From: Tetragonia tetragonoides
Taxonomy: Eukaryota; Streptophyta; Magnoliopsida; Caryophyllales; Aizoaceae
Direction of reading: 5' to 3'
NCBI GenBank assembly: GCA_038025085.1
Contig: CM076145.1
Location: 18,334,500-18,398,499 of the forward strand
DNA: 64,000 nt
The translations under genes and the position numbers were made by a program. This document shows, one piece after another, positions 37,872-50,319 of this stretch (the stretch's first letter is position 1; the number at the start of each line of letters is the position of its first letter). A model generated the notes under the pieces. The model had not been told where the DNA came from. It was given only the letters and a program-made list of their open reading frames with translations, and made no database searches.

Positions 37872-38640
37872 GAAGCCCCCACTTTGATCGAGCTTGAGTA
37901 AAAGCGAAGATCAAAGTATTCCGAAGGCGACATGCAGGATGCTGATGTGCACATGGTGTGTGAGGGTGTACAGTATGCATGCATATGAAGACAAACCTGA
38001 ATTGGGACATGCTCGTAGCGTGCTAAGATTTCATCTTTGTGAACACAAGAAAAATAAAGGTTATAGTTAGCAAGGCAAACATCGCTCGGGATGGTACCAA
38101 TGCCTGCAGGGGACCTATATTCAGAGTAAATCAAAAAAGTTAGTAACATTTTGAGAATGATCAACGTAGAATGATTCAGCAATCAATGACTAAACACCGC
38201 TCGGCGGATGCCGAGATTCCGTCCCTGCACGAGAAACGAAAAGGTCGACGAGACAGCGCGATCAAAATGACGGCAACAAAAAAGGTTAAAACATGTGAGT
38301 GAATAGTATAAATGCTTTATTCTAAGCAAACAGTGACTAAGCACCACTCGGCGGATGCCGAGATTCCGTCCCTGCACGATAAACGAAAAGGTCGACGAGA
38401 CATCGCGATCAAAATGACGGCTGCAAAAATGGTTAAAACATATGAACAGTTTAAATGCATAAGTTTAATCAGACTGTCCTAAAAATTAATGGACACTGGC
38501 TGTCTCAATAATAATTTAGGAAATCGGCTATCCTACAAAATAAAAACCGGTTGTCCTAATGAGATAGTGCCAGAAGACCCACTGGGCTTTTCTTAAAAAA
38601 TAATTTGACCACTCCGGGTGATCAATATTATTGGGGAATA
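37872..38640 (-). other. Outer Tat pre-PPT region with two hairpin repeats
   Basis: Two copies of about 120 bp (around 38183-38260 and 38330-38410) each hold CTCGGCGGATGCCGAG, a 6-bp stem with a 4-base loop. Further on, 38480-38640 carries diverged CCGGTTGTCC/GCCAGAAGACCCACTGGGC units of the 64-bp family. Confidence 0.65.
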
Positions 38641-38828
38641 CCTGGGCTTGTGTATTTGGGACCTACAAAATAAATGGGTTAGTTTTACCTGATATTACTG
38701 GGCACCGTAAGGTAGGCAAACTGTTGAATTTTGAACTGGTGGGCCAAAGAGACTTGCTCCCGTACTCTCGGTACTGGTCTTCGTCACGAACAAACTTTGT
38801 AAAAAGAGAAAACTTCAACTCTTCTCCT

Positions 38829-41587
38829 ATGGCTCCCAAAGATAAAGGGAAGCGCCCTATGGGCGAGGAGGAGGAAAACCACGACCTCTTTCGCATTGGG
38901 CTCTCATCTTCTAGGACACCCCTCCCTCGACATGCAGATGGGGCCACTTTGTATCAGGACTCGTTTATGCGTATGGACTGGCGTTCGGATGAGGTTTGGG
39001 ATCGGAGTGTTCTGCTATTGGACAGACAGAGTCATCTGTCTAACCCTCGGTTGGTATGTTCCTGACCTTTTTAGTTATATTCAGTTTATTATTTTTTTTA
39101 CTGAAAATTTGAACCGTTAGTGCTCCGGCACACGAACAAATTGGGATTATACTGAATTAGAGGTTAGCTGTATATAATACTTGCGTGGAATTACTTGGGC
39201 CATGTTTATATATGGGGTGTTGAGAATTTTTTTTGTGTTGGCTAGGGTATTGGTACTCGTTTGCAGGCTTATGGGTCCACTTCGCACTGGGCCATAATGT
39301 TGGAAACATTTAATGAGGGGGCTAGGGAGATAGTTCAGGGTTCAAGCTTTGAGCACTTCCTGTCGGTTATTCTCGCTTGTCATTTTGGGGATAATAGGAT
39401 AGTTTCCCGTGGGTTGTTGGAGAGGTTTTGGGACACCATGAACACTTTCCATACGCCTGTGGGAGAGATGTTTCCTACCCCCTACCAGTTTGCTGTACTG
39501 ACGGGCTTGTCCTTTAGAGGGCATCCTATACGGTATGACGCGAGCTATCACCGGCAGACTGATAGGTTACTTGAGCTGTATGGGCCTGTATCTGTTTACT
39601 TTAGGGAGGACCGAGTTTCCTTGCCGAGGCTATGGGGAGCTTTAGCGGAGCAGGGGCTCACTGAGCAGCAGCGGGCTCACATTTTCTTGGCTTATCTATT
39701 GGGGGCGACCATCTTTGCCCAGAAGAAGAGTGTATGTCAGGTTGGTTTTCTGACATGTTTGGATGATCTGTCTCGAGTACATGAGTACAACTTTGGTGCT
39801 CCTGCATGAGCATTATTGGTGAGATGGTGTTGTGAGGCTTGTAGGCTCAAGCTGACGAGTCAGAGAGCGTCTATCAGTGGCCCATGGAGGATACTGGAGG
39901 TAGGCATATATCTTCTTTTTTTGCATATGCGTCCTTTGTGGTAGAGCCGTATCTGATTGTCTTTGCTTGTATGGCAGCTGTGGTTCTTTGAGTATTTTCC
40001 AGCTTTCGGTCCTCACTGTACTGGTTTGAGGATGTTCCCATTGGGTTCACGGTGGGTCGGTAGAGATAGCCACTCGTTCGCCTCTTTGGAGGATTTTCGG
40101 ACTAACTTCGAGAGTCATGCTGCGTCCGAGGTACGGTGACTTCGACTTACTTGCGTGTGTATATATATATATTGGTTCATTTGATGTGAATGAACTTTGC
40201 TTCTTATAATCTGCAGGTATGATGGACTGCTTTTAACGGTATTCCTGGGGTTCCGGCCCATATTACCACCGATTCCTTCAGCGTATCCACCTTGCGGGTG
40301 GTTTTTGAGGGGCCATAGAGCTTTTAGTGGTATCTGGGTGACCGCTTGACTCGGTTGGTCCATCCTACCTTGGGGGGCATTTGGTTATGGAGGACCCCCC
40401 TATGACCATGTTCTACCTGCGCAGTCTGAGCGTAGATGATTTGGGGGTCGTGACCCGGGGAGCTGCGGCGACGCAGTTCGTTGAGCCGGAGGTTGCTGGC
40501 TTGGACCGTACAGCTGTGTATCTGGCCTATTTCTTGGGTCGTCTGATGCCGGACCTCACTTCTGAGGTAAGATCTTTATTTGTGCTTTCCACCTATACAT
40601 GTAATATACTGACTTTTGTGTCTTGTAGGCGGATCGTTTGGCTCCTCGGGGACCCAGGAGGTCCCATTCTAGAGTTCCTCGTGGCCAGCCCCCAAGTGTG
40701 ACCTTACCGAGCAATGTGGTACGGTACATTGGTGAGAGTGGGGGTCGTGTAGTGGAGGAGCTTCCCTTACACATTGCTGATGGAGAGGCCGTGGAGGGCT
40801 TACCCTTGTCCGATGACTGCGTGGGGGTAAGCTTTACCCCTTCTTGCTTTTTTTTTGTTGCTTTTGAATGCTGACTCTATCTTTTGTTTGCCTCTTGTAG
40901 ATGAACTGGGAACAAACTTCTCAGGTCTTCAAGCTCATCCACTTGCTGAAGAAATGATGAGGGAAGAGCTCACGATCTGGGACCGCTAGTGTAAGTGCAC
41001 TTTTGTCTTTGTTGTTTAGCTAAGTGGAGTGCTTAGTCTAACATTTTGGTCTTGATTTCTTGCAAATGTCGCAGTCTTCGTCTTCTGTGGGACCCTGGCA
41101 TTCATCTACTGCGAGGACCTCTTCAGCGAGCAGACCGTCTGTTGCTCGTTCTCCTACCATAGTTGTGTCAAGGCCTCCTGTTGATGAGGCGCCCGGACCC
41201 TCTAGGCCGTACATTCCTGTGCCTGAGATATTTTCTCCAGCGTGTTTCCAGCCTTCTTTGAGTAGTAGGCTCGTTGTGACTCCTATGACCGGAGGTTGGG
41301 CGAACGCTCCCGGGTGGGACGTGCCCCAAGCTGGGCCTGCATATCAGAACATGGCTATGGACTTTGCTAGTCAAGCCACGGAGAGCTTCTTTAGGATGGA
41401 GTTTTCGGCAGGTACCCCTGTGAATGCGCTGGTGCATGATGGACGGGATATGAGGCCTAACATCAGTAGGCCGATTTATAGCTCGTTCAGTACTCGTGGC
41501 TCCTTCTACTACTCGGTCGGGAACTATGGTCTGGGGCCTTCCATTGAGGATGAGGCCGATAGCAACGGTGATGACAACCCCAGCTGA
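38829..41587 (+). pseudogene. Plant-mobile-domain (PMD) gene carried antisense by the outer Tat element
   Basis: Seven exons inferred from splice sites and the inner copy: 38829-39053, 39267-39899, 39978-40130, 40217-40566, 40629-40826, 40901-40990, 41075-41587. The start is MAPKDKGKRPMGEEEENHDL. Exon 2 holds the PMD core: RFWDTMNTFHTPVGEMFPTP, QFAVLTGLSFRGHPIRYD and IFLAYLLGATIFAQKKS. Exon 7 encodes a Ser/Pro-rich tail ending in acidic residues. The PMD (aminotransferase-like) family is known from plant transposons and a few host genes; its biochemical role is unclear. Defects: TGA after NFGAPA in exon 2, several stops and a frame change in exon 4, and TGA after LLKK in exon 6. Opposite strand to this element's own gag-pol. 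Confidence 0.75.
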
Positions 41588-42053
41588 ACAGTATAGGCTT
41601 GATTTGTAAACCTTGGTCTTCTGAACTTTGAGCTCCTGTTTTATGCGTTTTATGTGATATGTATGATATTATGACTCGATTATCCCCGTCTGATTTCTAA
41701 GTATGCAATATGATATGCTATAAAGAGTAGGCCACATTTTAGGGAATAAAATAAATGAAAGGGTAAACCGGGTGGAACGGGCGAAATGTGAGGACGAGAG
41801 AAAAGGGGAATAGTTGATTGGGCCGAGGTCAGGGCCGCTAGCGGCGCTGGCCCAATGGTGAGGGCCGCTAGCGGTGGTCACAGCCGCTAGCGGCGCTGGT
41901 CACAGCCGCTAGCGGCTCTGGCTTTGGGCCTTTTTCGTGGATTTATGATTCTTTTTGACCCGACTCTTTGCGTATAAATAGGATTGACGGGATGTCCAAT
42001 GTCGTATCTGTTTTTTAGACCTTTAGCTCCCCAAATTTCTCAAAGCTTCTACG
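41588..42053 (+). promoter_or_regulatory. Palindrome cluster and TATA box upstream of the outer DUF7745-like gene
   Basis: GCCGCTAGCGGC occurs at 41834-41845, 41883-41894 and 41905-41916, and with one change at 41864-41875. A TATAAATA box is at 41973-41980, 57 bp further on and about 75 bp before the reading frame. The arrangement repeats upstream of the inner copy and in LTR B. Confidence 0.6.
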
Positions 42054-42586
42054 GTGAAATTTTTCGAAAATTTGTTCGATGCTTGGTGCAAAAATCTGAC
42101 TGTGGAAGATAAACTAGAACTGGCTCCATACCATGTCTCAACCTTGTTGGCTCTAAAACCAACAAAAATCCTGTGGCGTCTTCTTCGATCTGCATTGAAC
42201 TATTGGGACCCACACTTGCACGTTTTCCGTTTTGTTAATTCTGAATTATGCCCTTTAGCAGAAGAATTTGCTGCGATTACTAATATGTCTGATGTTCTTC
42301 CCTCAATCGTGCCTTATTTGAGGGATGGTTTTAGTAATCAATACAGGAAATCTCTAAGCTTATCATCTGCGGCAACGCCTAAATATTGCATAATGTTCAG
42401 AAGAATGAGCAAACTTTTCACAGATTTGAACTAGGTCTGTATAGGAGTACATGCTTCTTTCCTTCTAGGGTTATGAGGCAATCTGGGTTAAAGCAGGTTA
42501 TCCCTCGTCAGGAGACCACAAGACAACCTTCACTAGCTTTGACAACAGAATTTGCTAAGGACTGGGGAAAATAGTAGCGTGGTAGG

Positions 42587-43845
42587 TGTAGACGCCAAAA
42601 AAGCGCCTTCAGATTTCTCCGCCAAAGCCCGATGATGAAAGGAGTAATTTATAAACTTGAACGCTATTTTTGCTTTAATAGGTAAGATAAGGTCTCAGGT
42701 TTTTCCTTGATCACTCCTTCATTCCAACCCCATTCAAAAGCCCCATTCAAGAGCTTTCAAACGACACCTCTCGTGACGTTTTCCGACTCCCGGTCACCAA
42801 GTTGCGAGCCGGGGATAAAACCTTCTTTTTACCTCAGAAGGGTAAAACAGTCTTTTCACATTTTTAGAACACTAAAAATCCTCCGGAAATTATAATGGAC
42901 TGGATGTCGTCAATATGACGACATTCCAGCTGGCAAGCTGACAGCTGTCAGCGGCCCTCGCTAAGTCTCCAGGCCCAACTATTTTTCAGCCCAAAATCCA
43001 AATTTCGGCTCTTCTTCACCCATCCAACCCCACTTCATTCGCCTATAAATACAACCCTCGACCCTCATTCAAAACACACAGTCTACAGTTGACAACCTCT
43101 ATTCTCAGGAGTATTAACACTGACCTTCTCCCTCTTTCTTCCAAACTTGAGATCTTGTCTTTACTATTCTTGTCAAATATAGCCCACAGTTCAGGTACTA
43201 ACTCTTGAGAGCTCAAATTAAATTAATTGACTAATTGTTTATTTTCTTGTAGTCATAATGTACATATCATGCTAATAACGTCTTTTATGGCTTACTAAAT
43301 ATTGTCCTTCCAAGCATGTCTAGTCGTCGTAATGCTTAATTTGTCAATCAAATGCATGTCTAAATAAGGGTCATTAATAAATGTTGTGATGCTTGTGATG
43401 AACCAATTAATAGTCCAAATCTAGGTTGTTAATCCGGTTTTGCATGGGAATTTTGTCTTTAAATTATTAAGCAAACTTGAGTTAGTAGAGGCTGTCATAA
43501 AACGGGTGAGTTGGGTGCCTAACACCTTCCCACCTCGTACCTTCGCCCCTAAACCTATTATTCTTGGGTACTCATATGTTCTACATGAGTGGGAGTCTTT
43601 CTAAAAACATGATCAGTTCACTTATCGCGCTATTGGGTTGTCCCTTCGGTTTTGTCCCTTTGGTTTGTCCCTTCGATAAAACGCCGATAGCAGATTTGTG
43701 ACCTCTTTCATTGTTTTTATTCAATTCAAGTCTTTACAAAATCTTTTCTAACTTGATGGTCCCTTAAACTTATCTAAACCCCCAACTTACAAATTTTTTA
43801 TAAGGACACACTCCGTGGAGCGATGGAAAATCGCGGGTCCTTACA
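42587..43845 (+). repeat. LTR A (5' LTR of the inner Tat element)
   Basis: TGTAGACGCCAAAAAAGCGC ... GGGTCCTTACA, 1259 bp. TATA box TATAAATA at 43044-43051. Lacks about 85 bp of palindrome-bearing sequence found in LTR B. Confidence 0.92.
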
Positions 43846-43846
43846 G

Positions 43847-43864
43847 TGGCGACTTCACTGGGGA
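43847..43864 (+). other. Primer-binding site of the inner Tat element (Arg tRNA type)
   Basis: TGGCGACTTCACTGGGGA, one base from the LTR end. It differs by one base from TGGCGACTCCACTGGGGA, the usual Tat/Ogre site. Confidence 0.88.
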
Positions 43865-44911
43865 TTTATTTAAGAGGGTGAGACTCAAAAGTCATGTTTG
43901 CTTAATTGTTTAATTACATGTTCCATATATTGCATCATTTGCATGTGCTTTGTCACAATCTTTTGACCCTTATCGACCCTCGAGGAAGTTCGTGTCGTAA
44001 CTCGTAGACAACCCGTACATCTAAAGGAATATACAGTTGTGCTATCGTGCAAATCGACGCTTCCTCACCCATAACTCATCGACTCTTGTTGGTGAAAAGG
44101 AATTACAATTGATGTGTCGACCATCCGCCGAACAGAATTTGTAATTTGTCGTGGTGACCTCACAGGAGCCAAAAGCCTCTAGCTCACATTTGTGCATTCG
44201 CTTGCTTGTTGTGCATGTGTCGTTGTAATGTCCGTCTGATCACATGTTTGCCTGTAAACTGCGTCGTTATAATGCTTGTTTGAATGCATAAATGTCGTGA
44301 CTATGTGCCAACATGTACTTACGTGCTAGGAGTCTTTTTCTTTCATTTTTAGCTAGTCCCTAATGCCCAAAGATGGTGCGAGAATTCCATTCAATGAAAA
44401 CTCGTCATTTTCCCGATGATATATTCTGTCAAGTCATGAGCAATTTTCCAGGATCTTTTAGCCAAAAAAAAAAAAAGAGTCAGCCCCTCCAATTTCCCCT
44501 CTCCCATTTTCTATTTCTTTATTATTTTTTTTATGTAATTCAGATTCGGTCGAAAAAAAAGAATAGCAAAAACAAAAAAGAATGGCGAACAAAAAAAAAA
44601 CGCCGAAAAAAAAAATTTGCGGAAAAAAATAAAAAATGATGACCGAAATTCTTTTTATTTTATTTTATCCCATTTTTCGTTTTCTTTGAGTCTAGAAAAA
44701 TTAAAAAAAAATACGATAGTCCGTCTTTTTCATTTTCTATATTTTCGTTCATTGACTTTATTTTCCTTTGATATTAGGGAAATATTTGGGCATTTAGGCT
44801 TAAGGATCTTTTTTTTAGGACAATGTGTTTTTTATGTGTGGGTCATCATTTTTCTTAGGTGAGAGTTTCGTGATCTCCTTGGTTCTAAATGGTCATCTTC
44901 TCGTTCAGATC
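43865..44911 (+). other. Leader of the inner Tat element
   Basis: No reading frame of note. 44460-44720 is rich in A and T homopolymers. Confidence 0.6.
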
Positions 44912-46160
44912 ATGACAGGGCCCAACAAGCGCTCCTCAGCTGAAGATACATAGGAAGAACCTCCCCTCATGCCAGGATCAGAAATTGGTCGGGCTGCCAA
45001 GAAGACCAAAACTCACTTTGTAACAACTGCGTATCCGGTCCATGAAGCTTCAAAAGAATCGGTACTTGATACTCAAGATGAGTCCCTTGACTTAGGGGAA
45101 CAACTGGACCGATCATTCCGAGAGGCCAAAATCCAAGTAGGCCTTGATCCTGATGAGACCCCTAGTCTCGTTGAGTACAGAGGCACAAACAAGCCAATTC
45201 AAGCCCTTGTTGAAGCACAAGACGATATTGAGCACCTATCTCAATACATAATTATTTATCACTCTGAGATCAAAAAGCTACAGAAAACGGTTGCCGGGCT
45301 GGAACAAAGGATTAAGGCTTTAGAAGGTGACAAAGTTATTCTGGATCAAAAGCAACCCCGTTGGCCTCAAGAACACATTTTTCAACAAATGAGGGCATAT
45401 GGCTACATGCATCCAGTTGGGCCTACCTATGAACTCGTCCCAGAAAACGGAAACCCAAGCGTTACTGCGAATACTGCCGAGCCTGTGGAATCTGAGGGAC
45501 AAAAGCCTTCATTAATGAAGGGACCATGTGGCCCGCGCACCATTGGTTGTCGAAAAAGGGATCGAATCCTCCCCCTCGCGAGTTTACACCACTTGCGGTA
45601 CCAATTCATGATGTTATGACAGCTTTACTTCGCCGTGGAGATCTACGAGTCCTGGAAGGAGTCTTTCCAGAAGAGGAAGATCATTACCTCTATTGCAAAT
45701 ATCATAGATGCTTTGGTCACCTCACTGATCAATGCTATCGCCTAAAGTGTAACATCCAGTTCATTATTGATTCTGGAGCTGTTTCCCCTCCGAAGTCCAA
45801 TATATTTAAAATCACCGTGCGTAAGTATGAGCCACAACCCGAAGTCAACGTGCTAGAAATAGATCAAGCACCATTCATACTGCACTCAAACCCTCATGTT
45901 AATGGTTTCCTCAAGAAGCAAGGGTACATACCCGGTATGGGTCTGGGAAAAAATGGACAAGGGCCCACCACTTTCAAGTTTGATGTCAAGAATAACTCCT
46001 TTGAACTCGGTTATGAACTCACTAATGAAGAGATCCATAACCATGTTCTGAAGCAAAAGAAGCAAGTTAAGGGAAAACAAGCCATCTCCAAGGAAATGAT
46101 ACCACCTTATAGCCATACCCTAAATGGCCAATTTATTATGGAAGGGGACTATTGCCCATA
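44912..46160 (+). pseudogene. Tat gag remnant with zinc-finger and G-patch regions, capsid deleted
   Basis: Starts MTGPNKRSSAEDT and meets a TAG at 44951. A coiled-coil-like segment follows (IEHLSQYIIIYHSEIKKLQK, AGLEQRIKALEGDK). The frame changes near 45540, and the next frame has REFTPLAVPIHDVMTALLRR, the finger-like YCKYHRCFGHLTDQCYRLK and a G-patch motif GYIPGMGLGKNGQG. The central capsid fold is missing, so the gag could not assemble. G-patch next to protease is usual in Tat/Ogre elements. A protease active site was not recognised. Confidence 0.75.
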
Positions 46161-48325
46161 GTATGGCTTCCCCGAAACCTACTACGACAAAGAAGCCCAA
46201 GTCATACACCCAGGCTTCGAGATCTTCCAAGACTTCAACCAACTGGACGACGAGGCACTTCACCTCCCCATTCCAGCAGATCGAGATTGGACCAAGGCAC
46301 CGGGCAACCAAATGTTGGGGCTCCTATTCGGACAAGAAACTAGAATCACCGAAGCTCCCTCCATGAATGAAGAAGTGATGGCTCTCTACGATCGCAACTT
46401 CAACCCCGCTGATCTGATATATACTACTGAAGATGTTACGATGGGATGACGCAAAGAAGTAAGCTGGACTAGCTCAAATGGACGCAAGGTCACAATAACC
46501 ACTGGAGAAGGACCAATGATGGGAGAATCTGATTCCGAGTCTCAGTCAGAGTCAGTATTTAGTTTAGGTCCTAAGGTTGACTCAGGAGCGGGGAATTCCC
46601 CATTTTCTCTTTCTAAGTCTAGTGTCAACATGAAGGGAACTTCTGATCCCTTTCTTGTTGTTTTTAATTCCAATATCAATAAGATGAAAAGTCCTTCTGC
46701 TTATTTTCTTCTTTGTTTAGCTATTGATAAACCCAATGATGAAAATGAGTTGCCTAAGAATTTGCTGAAAACAATAATCAATCATGAACAAAAGACCTCC
46801 ATTGTGGAGGAAACAAAATTAATTAATTTAAGCAATGAAAGCGAACCTCGTGAAGTAAGAATTGGATTATCCCTAACTGAACAGGAACGTGAGCAATTTG
46901 TTGAACTTCTGAAACAGTACACGAATGTTTTTGCCTGGTCCTACAAAGACATGCCGGGAATTGAGAGGAGCATAGCCGAACATAAGATCCCTTTATACCC
47001 TGATGCTAAGCCAGTTAAACAGAAACTACGGCGCCTCAGACCAGAATGGGAACTGAAAATAAAAGAAGAGGTACAGAAGTAGCTCGCCGCCGGGTTCATC
47101 GTAGTATCAGATTATCCTGAATGGATTGCAAATGTGGTTCCAATACCGAAGAAGGATGGCCGAGTCAAAATGTGCGTCGATTTCAGGGACCTCAACATGG
47201 CTAGCCCAAAAGATGATTTTCGTTTACCACACATTGGCCTCTTGTAAATGCTCTATTATCATTCATGGATGGTTACGCAGGATATAACCAGGTTCAAATG
47301 GCCGAAGAAGACATGACCAAAACGACGTTCATAACTCCTTGGGGGACCTATTGTTACAGGGCCATGCCTTTTGGATTGAAGAACGCAGGTGCAACTTACC
47401 AAAGGACCGCCAAAACTTTGCTACATGATATGATGCATAAAGAAGCCGAAGTTTATGTGGACGATATGATTGTGAAGTCAAGATACAGGGATGGGCACAT
47501 TCAGGCACTCCACAAGTTCTTTGAGAGACTGCGCAAGTACAACTTCCGACTGAATCCCCAAAAGTGTGCATTCAGGGTCACATCAGGCAAACTATTGGGC
47601 TATGTAGTCAGTCAAAGGGGAATCTAAATTGATCCAACCAAGATCAAATAGTTGAAATGCCTCCGCCCAAGAATGAAACAGAAATTAGGGGGTTCCTCGG
47701 TCGACTTCAATACATTAGCCGATTCATATTAAAGTTCACCATATCATGTGAACCCATATTCAAGAAATTGAAGAAGGGGGTCAAAATCGAATGGGATGAC
47801 CAATGTCAAGAAGCATTTGACAAGATTAAAGATTATCTAGCCAACCCACCTATTCTTGCTCCTCCCAAGCAAGGCCTACCATTGATCCTCTATTTGACGG
47901 TAACCGATACAACCATGGGGGCTATGCTAGACCAAGCCATAGAGGACAAAGAATGAGCCATATATTACTTAAGCAATAAGTTCATCGATTACGAAACCAG
48001 ATATTCGAGCCTTGAAAAGACTTGCTTAGCTCTAGTCTGGGCAACAAAGAAACTCCGACATTACATGCTCAATCACCCTGTACTTGTAAGGTCGAGGATC
48101 AATCCCCTCAAGTATATCTTCGAGAAGCCAGTCCTAAGTGGAAGGATTGCAAGATGGACAGTTTTGTTGTCTGAATTTGATCTCAAGTTTGATCCTACAA
48201 AAACCATCAAAGGACATGCGGTTTCAGAATACTTGGCTGAGCACCCCACTCACACAGCCAAGGATCACGAGCAATATGATTTTACCGACAAAGATGTAGC
48301 TCTAATTGAAGAAAATTGCTAGAAA
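46161..48325 (+). pseudogene. Tat reverse transcriptase and RNase H
   Basis: After a variable linker: GLSLTEQEREQFVELLKQYT, AWSYKDMPGIERSIAEHKIP, KKDGRVKMCVDFRDLNMASP, PFGLKNAGATYQRTAKTL and the catalytic YVDDMIVKS. RNase H region: YYLSNKFIDYETRYSSLEKT, KLRHYMLNHPVLVRS, GRIARWTVLLSEFDLKF. Stops include TAG near 47080 (EEVQK*), a break near 47245, TAA after SQRGI, TAG after TKIK, and TGA near 47955. The catalytic residues remain, so decay is recent, but the frame is closed at five or more places. Confidence 0.85.
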
Positions 48326-48631
48326 ATGTACTTTGATGGGGCATCCAACCAAAGAGGCTATGGCGCAGGAGTACTCTTGATATCTTCAGACGAGGCTCAT
48401 ACTCCCATCTCGGTAAAATTAGATTATCCTATCACAAACAATGCGGCCGAATATGAAGCATGTATTATTGGTTTACAAGCAGCTGTAGGCCTAGGCATCA
48501 GGGTACTCAAGGTTTATGGAGATTCTCTACTTATCATCAACCAAGTCTCTAGAAAGTGGAAGCTTCATAGTGAAAGTCTGGCACTCTACCAGGAATTTTT
48601 GGATAAGTACTTGACAACTTTGAAGAAGTAG
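48326..48631 (+). pseudogene. Second (archaeal-type) RNase H of the Tat element
   Basis: MYFDGASNQRGYGAGVLLIS, NNAAEYEACIIGLQAAVGLG, VYGDSLLIINQVSRKW: the D-E-D residues of an active RNase HI fold are present. This extra domain between RNase H and integrase is a lineage marker of Tat elements. The frame ends at TAG after TLKK; the usual text continues in another frame (FAYLPREDNQFADALSKLAS at about 48628-48690). Confidence 0.88.
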
Positions 48632-48723
48632 CATTCACCTATCTACCCCGAGAAGATAACCAATTTGCAGACGCCCTATCCAAGCTGGCATCCTTTATTA
48701 CCATACCTGATCCCGTCAGCATA

Positions 48724-50057
48724 ATGCCTGTTTGCATACAAAGAAGAAGCGAGCCAGCCTTCTGCAACAACCTCGACACGAGTCTAACCCTGGCTCCGAT
48801 CGAAGAAGATCCTTGGTACCAAGATGTCTTCAACTACATCACCAAAGGCACGTACTCTCCAGACGCACCAATAAGAGCTCAACGGGCCATCCGTCTCTTA
48901 GCGGCGCAATACATAGAATACAAGGGGGTTCTATACAAGAAGTCCCACAATGGAGTCAACCTCAGATGTGTGAACGCCGAAGAAGCTGCGGAAATCATGG
49001 ATGAGGTACACAATGGGGTGTGCAAACCACATATGAATCGTCGAATGCTCTCTAGAAAGGTCCTACGACTGGGATACCATTGGACCACCAGGGAAAGAGA
49101 CTGTTACGACTATGTCAAGAAGTGCAAGAAGTGTCAGATATATACCAACCTACAGCATATGCCACCTTCAATGCTCCATAATTTCACATCCCCTTGGTCA
49201 TTTTCTGCATGGGGAATAGATATCATTGGTAAGATCACCCCGAAGGGATCTGGAGGACATGAATACATCCTAGTAGCAATAGACTATTTTACCAAATGGG
49301 TTGAAGCACAGTCCTATGCCATCCTCACATCCAAGCAAGTATCCAAATTCATAAGGAACAACATCATCTGTCGATACGGTGTTCGTCATGAAATCATTAG
49401 TGACCATGGATCCCATTTCAAAGCCGAAACAACCACCCTACTAAAAAGCTACAAAATCCAGCACCACAAATCATCCCCTTACCGACCCCAAACCAATGGC
49501 AAGTGGAGGCCGCCAACAAAAACCTCAAAACTATCATTGAAAAGATGATAAAAAACTACAAAGATTGGCCCATAAAACTCTCGTTTGCCCTTTGGGGATA
49601 TAGGACGTCCATAAGATCGTCCACGGGAGTGACACCTTATGCCCTAGTTTATGGAATGGAAGATGTACTACCCGTAGAAGTCCAGCTACCCTCCATGCGC
49701 ATAGCCTTAGAGGGAGAAATTCACGAAAACCAATGGTTGCAAGCCCGTTATGAGGAACTCATGTTCACAGATGAAAGACGCCTACGAGCTTTAGACCATT
49801 CACACATGTACCAACAACGCATGGCAATAACGTTCAACAAAAAAGTCCGACCTCGACACTTGAAAGAAGGAGACGTAGTTTGGAAAGAGTTACGTGCACC
49901 AGTTACTGACCCCAGAGGTAAATTTTGACCGAATTGGTCCGGCCCGTTCATCATCAAAGACATCTTATCAGGAGGTGTAGTCCGGTTCATGGACATTGAT
50001 GGCATCGAGTTCAGTCAGCTCACCAACATGGACCAACTGAAGAACTGCTACGTCTAA
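48724..50057 (+). pseudogene. Tat integrase
   Basis: Zinc finger: HNGVCKPHMNRRMLSRK ... DCYDYVKKCKKCQIY. Catalytic aspartates in WGIDIIGKIT...LVAIDYFTKWVEAQ and ISDHGSHFK. The glutamate (VEAANKNLKTIIEKM) lies in a different frame because of an indel near 49503. The C-terminal part reads WGYRTSIRSSTGVTPYALVY, RPRHLKEGDVVWKELRAPVT, then a TGA after RGKF, and ends FSQLTNMDQLKNCYV. Integrase joins the cDNA to target DNA with a 5-bp stagger, which fits the observed duplication. Confidence 0.88.
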
Positions 50058-50319
50058 AAAAAAAAATCCGAAAATTAAAAAAAAAAGAGACGTACACAAA
50101 TGAAACGAACTACTTTGGCCTGATTCCACACTGGATACGTAAGTAACCCTTTTAAGGGGCCCGACCAAAATCAATCTCAAAATTCCATTCAACTCATTCA
50201 AAAGGATAATCTTTATTCAAATTGAACGAATAAGCTTACATTGCAAAAACTAAAATGCCTACGAGGGTTTTAGCTAAACAAATTCCTATTACTTTTTAAA
50301 AAAAAACTAGACTTGCTTT
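50058..50319. other. Spacer between pol and the antisense gene
   Basis: Contains, inverted, the CTTACGTATCCAGTGTGG...GTAGTTC segment (50104-50150) that resembles the repeated motif in the hAT element. A-rich otherwise. Confidence 0.6.

Noticed and set aside
44373..44862. Lysine-rich and phenylalanine-rich frames in the Tat leader
   Set aside because: A- and T-homopolymer-rich non-coding leader.
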